Part shown: piece by piece, positions 57,672-64,000 of the stretch
Layout of the letters: the number at the start of each line of letters is the position of its first letter
Numbering within the stretch: the first letter of the stretch is position 1
NCBI GenBank assembly: GCA_030068525.1
Contig: JASJOS010000006.1
Span: forward strand, 310,001 to 374,000
Reading direction: 5' to 3'
Source: Xanthocytophaga flava
GTDB taxonomy: Bacteria > Bacteroidota > Bacteroidia > Cytophagales > 172606-1
DNA length: 64,000 nucleotides
Translations under genes and position numbers: made by a program
Notes under the pieces: model-generated
Databases searched by the model: none
What the model saw: the letters and a program-made list of their open reading frames with translations, nothing else
What the model was told of the DNA's origin: nothing

Positions 57672-59459
57672 CTACGCCATAGCAGTGGTAGCTACATGGC
57701 TCTCCTGATGACGCCACATTTCCTGAAATACATGACTACTTGTATACAATTTGTCAAATGATCCTTCATCTACAATGGATCCGTTTTGCAGAACATAGAT
57801 GTAGTCAAAATAGCGTAATAAATGCAGACGGTGCAGAGAGGATATTACTGCTTTATCTGAAAATTCTTTGAACAGATTTTCATAAATCTTTACTTCTGTT
57901 CTTGGATCAATGCTACTTGTCGGTTCATCCAGTAATACAATGTGACTGCTTTGTGCTGCCAGAATACCTCGGGCCAATGCCAGTCTTTGTTTTTGTCCAC
58001 CCGAAATATTGACACCTTTTTCCTGAATTTGTGATTCCAGGCCATTTGGAAGGTTTTTAGCGACTGATGCAAAATGTGCTCCTTCACAAACTTGCCATAC
58101 TTCCTCTTTACTGAATGGCAATCCCAGAGTGATATTATATTCAATGGTATTTTCAAATATTTCAGGTTCCTGAGGGAATAAGGTCATTGTATTCGTTAAT
58201 GTTCCCCATTCGTTTTGAATATCTCCATTAATGGAAACCTCAAAGCCTGGCTCCGGCTCATACAGCCCACGCAATACTTTGAGTAACGTACTTTTACCAC
58301 TTCCACTTTCCCCAATGAATGCAATACGTTGACCACGTCGTATCGTCAGATTGATATTCTGTAGTTTCTGTGGTGGCTTTTGCCCCTTTTGAATTACATT
58401 CTCCTGATGCGTGAAATTCAGATTAGAAATATCTATCGTGTGCCAGTAATCAGGCATTGCTACCTGGGCTTCCGGACGGTGTTGGTTTAAATACGTAACA
58501 CTGATATCTTTTGCTGTCTGAACGTCAGTATTGTATTGTATTACCTGAGTATATTGGTATGCAACATCATGAAAAACACTGGTGAACTGATTCACATACC
58601 CAAGAAGAGTTACAAGGCCGCCTACATAAAATACTTCGCCTGGAGTCCAGTTTTGATAGACATAGCCAACTGTAATAATAGCATAGGTGACAGCAACCAA
58701 TGTATCTGCTGAAAACCATTTCCATTCATTGATAATTACATTCCGGCGAAGAGGAGGAAGAAGATCTTTTACTTTGCTCATTAATCCGTCTTCCATGCTT
58801 TTCTCCAGTCGCAAAGTAATCACTGTAATAATATTGGATAAACTGTCAAACAGGGTAGACGAGACTACATGCTCTTTTTCGTTTACTTCTTCCAGCGTTT
58901 TAATGAACGGCTTATCAAATTTGAAAATAATCCATACTGTAATGATACCCAGTGCTACGCCAATTCCTCCAAATATGGGTGAGAAATAGAGCATTGCTGC
59001 AAACGAAAATACGAATTTGGAAAGTGCATTCAGGTATTGAAAACCCCCATCAAAGAAGTTTTTAAGTGCTTCGTATGCCTTGCGAATACGATTGATAGTT
59101 GATCCACTATGGTGATCCTGATGCCATTTGATAGGTAAATGAAGTACCTGATGATACATTTCCTGTAGAAAGTTCCGACTTAAGCTAAACGCCAGTTGCC
59201 GTTCCATAACACGTGCAGGTCCATGAAGCGACCATTGAAGGAGCTTTATCCCAATATACACAGCGGCATAAAAGCCTGCATATTCTAACACACGTGCTTT
59301 GTCATGTTGGATTTTATTCACAAACCAACCAAAAAAGATTGGATTCAGGGCGTTGAGTAGGTTAGATAAGATAAACAACGCATAAATAACAAGAAAACGT
59401 TTCCGTTCCTGACGCGCATAGCTCCATGCTGTGCGAATGAGTGATAAATAAGGATTCAA
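57672..59459 (-). CDS. ABC transporter, fused permease and ATP-binding domains
   Basis: 595 residues. N-terminal six-helix exporter domain (about 10-310), then ATPase with Walker A GESGSGKST, signature SGGQKQRLALARG and Walker B HIVLLDEPTSS. A half-transporter of the MsbA/lipid-multidrug type that works as a dimer. Substrate unknown. Monocistronic. Confidence 0.93.
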   Translation of the reverse strand: MNPYLSLIRTAWSYARQERKRFLVIYALFILSNLLNALNPIFFGWFVNKIQHDKARVLEYAGFYAAVYIGIKLLQWSLHGPARVMERQLAFSLSRNFLQEMYHQVLHLPIKWHQDHHSGSTINRIRKAYEALKNFFDGGFQYLNALSKFVFSFAAMLYFSPIFGGIGVALGIITVWIIFKFDKPFIKTLEEVNEKEHVVSSTLFDSLSNIITVITLRLEKSMEDGLMSKVKDLLPPLRRNVIINEWKWFSADTLVAVTYAIITVGYVYQNWTPGEVFYVGGLVTLLGYVNQFTSVFHDVAYQYTQVIQYNTDVQTAKDISVTYLNQHRPEAQVAMPDYWHTIDISNLNFTHQENVIQKGQKPPQKLQNINLTIRRGQRIAFIGESGSGKSTLLKVLRGLYEPEPGFEVSINGDIQNEWGTLTNTMTLFPQEPEIFENTIEYNITLGLPFSKEEVWQVCEGAHFASVAKNLPNGLESQIQEKGVNISGGQKQRLALARGILAAQSSHIVLLDEPTSSIDPRTEVKIYENLFKEFSDKAVISSLHRLHLLRYFDYIYVLQNGSIVDEGSFDKLYTSSHVFQEMWRHQESHVATTAMA

Positions 59460-59679
59460 TTTGGATAATAGCTAGTTAATCTACAAAGAAAAGGATGGTT
59501 TATAAGACGTGTGTGTAACGTGGTATATGACTTTTTAAAGGTACAAAATAAAAACGTGTCGGTTCTTCATTTTGTTACACATTTGTCGCTATAGTTTTCA
59601 GGAAAAAATTACATTTCTGTAATTTAATCTGAGCAAACAACCAGCTAAAATCCTTATTGGTAAAAATCGGGGAAATTAA

Positions 59680-60333
59680 TTATACAATGGCAGTTTTTAG
59701 AAAATCATTTAAAGGTTTTATTGCCTGAAATACCTCAACACAACTATCCTTGAATGTTTTTTTATTGAGTTCTGCATCCGTAATCCTACATGAAACAGTA
59801 AAACTTTTTAGTTTAAGCCATTCAATATCAGGATGATCGGAGGGATATCCTTTGGGTGATGTTTTTAATTTTTCCTCTTCAGAGAAGTCTTTGAAGAATT
59901 TTTGAAAAGTTGCATTATCTATAATCTCATGAAGCTTATGCCCATTATAGTCTATTTCCTGACGAATTTTTTTTAGTTGATCGGCTGGGGGCATCCAGAG
60001 TCCTCCTGCCAGAAAAGATTCACCTGGTTGAATATGTATATAATATCCAGGCCAAACCAGACTTTTATTAGCATTGGCAATCCATGCACCGTAGTGGGTT
60101 TTATAAGGGCTTTTATCTTTTGAGAACCGTACATCCCGATAGATTCGGAATACACAGCTTTTGGCGTCCAGTTCTGATAGTTCAGGTTCAAAAGGTGCCA
60201 TAGCTGTCAGGATTTCTTTCACCAATTGAATAAATACAGAACGGCTTTGTTCATATTCATCTTTATGTTCCTGAAACCATTCACGTGTATTGTTGTCTTT
60301 AAGCTGATTGAGGAAGGTTAAAGCGGTTTGCAT
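59680..60333 (-). CDS. DUF2461 family protein
   Basis: 217 residues, soluble. FLNQLKDNNTREWFQEHKDEYEQSR at the N-terminus, FRIYRDVRFSKDKSPYKTHYGAWI in the middle and AGGLWMPPADQLKKIRQEID further on are the DUF2461 (TIGR02453) signature. Function unknown; often near metabolic genes. It lies 72 bases downstream of the ispG stop and may be co-transcribed with it. Confidence 0.92.
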   Translation of the reverse strand: MQTALTFLNQLKDNNTREWFQEHKDEYEQSRSVFIQLVKEILTAMAPFEPELSELDAKSCVFRIYRDVRFSKDKSPYKTHYGAWIANANKSLVWPGYYIHIQPGESFLAGGLWMPPADQLKKIRQEIDYNGHKLHEIIDNATFQKFFKDFSEEEKLKTSPKGYPSDHPDIEWLKLKSFTVSCRITDAELNKKTFKDSCVEVFQAIKPLNDFLKTAIV

Positions 60334-60405
60334 GATGTAAGTGGTGACAATTTTTTTAGGGCAACAAACTAAATAGTAATTAAATAAAAATTGCTTAGAG
60401 AAATG

Positions 60406-62415
60406 CTAAGCTTCAATAGCTTCTACTTCGTTCCATCGTCCATCTTCACGTATAAGTTCAATTAGTTCATCCAACGCTTTATCAGACGGAACATTCTTCT
60501 TCACCACGTTTTGGCCTCTATATAAGGTGATTTTTCCAACTCCTGATCCCACATATCCATAATCTGCATCCGCCATTTCTCCTGGTCCATTAACAATACA
60601 ACCCATAATGCCAATTTTTATGCCTTTCAGGTGATCCGTTCTTTTTCGGATCATGGCAGTTACATCCTGTAAGTCAAACAATGTACGACCACAACTTGGA
60701 CAGGAGATATATTCAGTTTTACTCATCCGAGTACGAGCTGCCTGTAAAATGCCGAAGGCAGTCTGGTTCAAAAACGAAAGCTTCTTTAAGAGATCTTCTT
60801 TGGAAGCCTGATGGGCTTTCTCTGTACCCAATAAAATCCCATCTCCCAAACCATCAATCAGTAATCCGCCTGCATCTGTGGACGCGTATAATAATGTGTT
60901 TTCTTCATTTTCCTGATAGTCTCTTCTAAGTACTACAGGACAGGTTATTTTTTCTTCCAGTAAAAAGAAAAAGAGTCGACGTAAGGCAGCCATTGCATGA
61001 GCATTCTCAGTCTTAATCCACAACACTATAGTCGTATCTGATTTCAGTAATTGAATAAACTCAGGCTGCCACTCCTTGTACGTCAACGTCACAAAGTTAA
61101 GCTCCGGATGTTTTTCTGTAGCCTGAAGATAGTCCAATCCATTAAAAAGAGGATACGTATTTAGTTTATCATCTATAGCTTGCCAGGTGGTTGCATCTAA
61201 AATCTGACGGGAACCATTGGCAACCATAAATGGAATAGGTTGTTTGCCTGCATATATATAGTCAGCTCCCAGATCATTCATTTTCCATTTGTCGAGCAAT
61301 GGAAGATAAAAGTGTCCAATTGATTTCAAATCCTCCATCTGAACATCGGAAACCTGAGAAAAGTCTGCAATGACACGTGGTACATTTTGTCCGCCAAAAT
61401 TTACTACTTCATGTGTATGCCTGCGAAAATACTGATAAGGGTTAAGAAGAGTTTCAGTATGATTAATTGTAATTGGTTTGATCGGTTTTGCATTCTCGGC
61501 CCTACGTGTATATCTGTCAATAAGAGCCTGCGCTACTGGGGCTTCTAATTCTGGTGCTTCTGTAAGAGAAACACGAACCGTATCACCTAAACCATCTTCC
61601 AGTAAGGTGCCAATGCCCACTGCAGACTTAATACGTCCATCTTCAGCTTCTCCGGCTTCTGTTACACCCAAGTGTAAAGGATAGGGCTTAAGTCCTTCTT
61701 CTGCCAGTTTCTGAACTAGTAGTCGGTAAGCCTGAACCATCACTTGTGTATTGGAAGCTTTCATGGATATGACAATATTGTAGTAATTCATATCTTCACA
61801 AATACGCAAGAACTCCAGTGCTGATTCTACCATACCCAGCGGTGTATCACCATATCTGCTCAAAATTCTGTCAGATAATGAGCCATGGTTGGTGCCAATC
61901 CGCATAGCTGTACCATATTCTTTACAGATTTTCACCAGTGGGATAAACTTCTCCCGTATACGTTCCAGTTCTGCCTGATAGGTGACATCTGTATACTCTA
62001 TGGTTTCAAACCGTTTCTTATCTGCATAATTTCCGGGATTGATACGTACCTTTTCTACCAGTCGGGCGGCTAATTCCGCAGCATTGGGTGTAAAGTGAAT
62101 ATCTGCAACTAAAGGCACTGTGTATCCACGCAAACGAAGTTCACGTCGTATATTACCTAGATTTTCTGCCTCTTTAATACTGGGTGCTGTAATCCGGACA
62201 TATTCACAACCAGATTCAATCATTCGTATCGTCTGTTCTACAGAACCCATTGTATCCATTGTATCAATAGTAGTCATAGATTGTACACGAATAGGATAAT
62301 CGCTACCCATTGGCACATCTCCAATATTGACAGTGATAGTTTTGCGACGTTTATATTCTGTCAATGATTCGCAATACGAAGGATTAAGTATGATATGATT
62401 TTGCTGTGATGTCAT
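60406..62415 (-). CDS. ispG: 4-hydroxy-3-methylbut-2-en-1-yl diphosphate synthase, long form
   Basis: 669 residues, about 290 longer than the E. coli enzyme, which is typical of the Bacteroidota/chlorophyte long form with an inserted domain. The TIM-barrel start IRVQSMTTIDTMD and GNTHGSLSD-type segments are present; the [4Fe-4S] site is at the end (ISCPSCGRTLFDLQ, MGCIVNGPGE). Converts MEcPP to HMBPP; the product goes to IspH (24024-24917). ATG at 62415. Confidence 0.97.
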   Translation of the reverse strand: MTSQQNHIILNPSYCESLTEYKRRKTITVNIGDVPMGSDYPIRVQSMTTIDTMDTMGSVEQTIRMIESGCEYVRITAPSIKEAENLGNIRRELRLRGYTVPLVADIHFTPNAAELAARLVEKVRINPGNYADKKRFETIEYTDVTYQAELERIREKFIPLVKICKEYGTAMRIGTNHGSLSDRILSRYGDTPLGMVESALEFLRICEDMNYYNIVISMKASNTQVMVQAYRLLVQKLAEEGLKPYPLHLGVTEAGEAEDGRIKSAVGIGTLLEDGLGDTVRVSLTEAPELEAPVAQALIDRYTRRAENAKPIKPITINHTETLLNPYQYFRRHTHEVVNFGGQNVPRVIADFSQVSDVQMEDLKSIGHFYLPLLDKWKMNDLGADYIYAGKQPIPFMVANGSRQILDATTWQAIDDKLNTYPLFNGLDYLQATEKHPELNFVTLTYKEWQPEFIQLLKSDTTIVLWIKTENAHAMAALRRLFFFLLEEKITCPVVLRRDYQENEENTLLYASTDAGGLLIDGLGDGILLGTEKAHQASKEDLLKKLSFLNQTAFGILQAARTRMSKTEYISCPSCGRTLFDLQDVTAMIRKRTDHLKGIKIGIMGCIVNGPGEMADADYGYVGSGVGKITLYRGQNVVKKNVPSDKALDELIELIREDGRWNEVEAIEA

Positions 62416-62508
62416 AGATTATTGAAAATAGTCACACAAAAATACATAGGTTTTGTGTAAGTGCAGATACTTTTGTAAAACGAGTTTACCATTCAAAATG
62501 TTCAGAAC

Positions 62509-63219
62509 TTAATTAATATCTCCCAGTTGAGGGCGAAGTACTATTTCTTCCACTACCGTATTTTTAGACAGGCAATGAGTGCTATATATTGCTTCTGCCA
62601 CATCTTCGGATTTCATAAATCGATCTGGTGGGAGTGTAGTTCCTTCCCAACTGGCTGTAAGAGTGGCTCCTGGTAGTACTGCTGTAACGCGTATCCCTTT
62701 ATCTTTTAATTCTTCACGTAATACTTTGGTCATGCCATACAACGCAAACTTACTGATGCTGTAGGAACCTCCATTGGGGTAAGCAATGATACTGGCGATA
62801 GAGCACATAGTGAAAATATGTCCGTCCTGTCGTTTGATCATTGACGGAAGTAAGGCTCTGCTCAGATAATAGGCAGAGTAAAGATTGGCATCTATCTGAG
62901 ATTCCAAGGCTCCTTCTGGTTCATTGTAAACTTGTCCCGGTACAAAAAAGCCACTGTTATTAACCAGTACATCCACAGGACGGTTTAACCAGTTAATAAA
63001 GTCTGCAAATTGTAGAACCTGTTCCTTTTTTGACAAATCTGCACATTGCCAGAATAATTCACTTTGCGTAAAAGTAGATTCAAACTCTTGTTGTAAGGAT
63101 AACAAATCTTTTTTTGTACGTGCACATGTAATTATATCAAAACCATTGGCTGCAAACTTCCAAACAATGGCTTTTCCAATACCTTTTGTGCCCCCTGTTA
63201 CAATTAATAATCTATTCAT
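62509..63219 (-). CDS. Short-chain dehydrogenase/reductase
   Basis: 236 residues. TGGTKGIGKAIV (about 8-19) is the cofactor Gly motif, NNSGFFVP the structural NNxG, SxxxxxYSISKFA the catalytic Ser-Tyr-Lys. Substrate unknown; NAD(P)-dependent. Preceded by a candidate -7 box, 93 bases upstream of ispG in the same direction. Confidence 0.92.
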   Translation of the reverse strand: MNRLLIVTGGTKGIGKAIVWKFAANGFDIITCARTKKDLLSLQQEFESTFTQSELFWQCADLSKKEQVLQFADFINWLNRPVDVLVNNSGFFVPGQVYNEPEGALESQIDANLYSAYYLSRALLPSMIKRQDGHIFTMCSIASIIAYPNGGSYSISKFALYGMTKVLREELKDKGIRVTAVLPGATLTASWEGTTLPPDRFMKSEDVAEAIYSTHCLSKNTVVEEIVLRPQLGDIN

Positions 63220-63254
63220 AAAGTAAGAATATACCTATTTTAGGATCAGTACCC

Positions 63255-63262
63255 CAAAGATA
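63255..63262 (-). promoter_or_regulatory. Candidate -7 box for the SDR gene
   Basis: TATCTTTG on the minus strand (63262-63255) fits TAnnTTTG, 36 bases before the SDR start at 63219. No clear TTG upstream. Confidence 0.35.
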
Positions 63263-63511
63263 GAATATAAAAATGCATAATCCGTTGTTGTAGTGGTTCA
63301 GTTATGCTTTGGTTTTCTTATTTTCTCTTTATTCCTTTGCTCTTGCATTTTATAAAGCAGAACCAGGAACAAAATAAAGGGTAAAAATTGTACTTTAGTT
63401 GCCGGAAGGTAAAGTATAAGTAACTAATTTAACTCTTGAGGTATTTTCATCAGAGTAATTTTTTCAATTTTACGTATCAATCATTTTTATTATTTCAAGA
63501 AACAGGTAGTT

Positions 63512-64000
63512 ATGTATCTTCTCTCTCAATTTGGTAAGTATTGTTTGTTTATTGCTTCCATGTTTAGGAATCGTGAAAAATTCGGAGTATATGTTTCCCG
63601 AATACTGGATGAGTGTATGTTGATTGGAATTGATTCCATTTTTATTGTGGTAATTGTTTCCACATTTATAGGGGCAGTAACTGCATTGCAAACAGTATAC
63701 AATCTGGTAAGTCCATTGATTCCTCTTACCATTGTGGGAGTACTAGTTCGGGATACTACTATTCTGGAATTGGCCTCCACCGTTATATGTATAGTTTTAT
63801 GTGGAAAAGTTGGCTCCAACATCGCTGGTGGTTTAGGTACCATGCGTATTACCGAACAGATTGATGCCTTAGAGGTAATGGGAATTAATTCGGCCAGTTA
63901 TCTGGTTTTACCAAAAATTATTGCTGCGTTGATCACATTCCCAATGTTGGTAATACTGGCTTCTTTTCTTTCCATCTATGGGGGTTATCTATCCAGCACT
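63512..64000 (+). CDS. MlaE/YrbE-family ABC permease, 3'-truncated by window edge
   Basis: 163 visible residues from ATG 63512, open to the right edge. The MlaE pattern is clear: FIGAVTALQTVYNL, VLVRDTTILELASTVICIVLCGKVGSN-type segment (key residues R, D, E, G, G, S), AGGLGTMRITEQIDALEVMGI and the LVLPKIIAALITFPML helix. MlaE is the membrane subunit of the phospholipid-trafficking MlaFEDB system; the ATPase MlaF and the MCE protein are expected just beyond the window. About 100 residues remain unseen. Confidence 0.9.
   Translation, partial: MYLLSQFGKYCLFIASMFRNREKFGVYVSRILDECMLIGIDSIFIVVIVSTFIGAVTALQTVYNLVSPLIPLTIVGVLVRDTTILELASTVICIVLCGKVGSNIAGGLGTMRITEQIDALEVMGINSASYLVLPKIIAALITFPMLVILASFLSIYGGYLSST

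Overview
The window comes from a member of the Bacteroidota, most likely a Cytophagales-type bacterium. Supporting signs are an AT-rich genome, the long form of IspG, a MoxR/Bat aerotolerance cluster, many secreted or lipoprotein families common in this phylum (FadL/OmpP1, DUF1080, DUF2911, BatA-E, membrane-anchored AraC and LytTR regulators), and promoter boxes of the TAnnTTTG type. No rRNA, tRNA, phage, IS transposase or CRISPR array was seen. Genus-level identity cannot be fixed from sequence reading alone.

Layout. 1-7 kb: the 3' end of an unknown gene, a membrane/SRPBCC-like protein, DUF6157, a FrnE/DsbA-like oxidoreductase, a lipoprotein, a secreted leucine-rich-repeat protein, prfC and a YfeS-like protein. 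7-19 kb: the Bat cluster (MoxR, a zinc-ribbon membrane protein, DUF58, a BatD-like protein, BatA, then BatB, BatC and a BatD-BatE fusion). It is split between BatA and BatB by a FadL plus SGNH-hydrolase pair with its own terminator, and is followed by a Crp/Fnr regulator and a DoxX-like protein. 19-29 kb: housekeeping and metabolism (GH1 beta-glucosidase, glycosyltransferase, DUF502, ispH, cmk, adenine deaminase) plus two tiny paralogous lipoprotein genes and one possible 36-residue protein. 29-34.5 kb: an esterase, a secreted SnoaL-ABM fusion, an outer-membrane protein and an apparent operon of DUF4442, GNAT and two NTF2-like genes. Between the esterase/SnoaL genes and the outer-membrane protein lies a structured intergenic region: a two-hairpin inverted-repeat element and an array of degenerate 18-bp palindromic units with a 28-bp period.

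34.5-42.5 kb is a metal (copper) handling locus on the minus strand: CopA P-type ATPase, a CDF transporter, a CopZ-like chaperone, a small Cys-rich secreted protein and a His/Met-rich outer-membrane protein. A regulator that fuses a metal-binding HMA-like domain to an AraC helix-turn-helix lies nearby. A tandem 21-bp repeat upstream of copA looks like the operator of such a regulator. Two damaged plus-strand genes lie between copA and the regulator: a LytTR membrane protein with a single in-frame stop and a serine hydrolase with a large internal deletion.

42.5-64 kb: secreted enzymes (DUF1080, DUF2911, beta-lactamase-fold hydrolase, phosphotriesterase-like, VOC, Gfo/Idh/MocA), an AraC membrane regulator, a CPBP protease-like protein, glycerol kinase, a D-lactate-dehydrogenase-type enzyme, an ABC exporter, DUF2461, ispG, an SDR and, at the right edge, the start of an MlaE-type permease. 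ispG and ispH in the same window show that isoprenoids are made by the MEP pathway.
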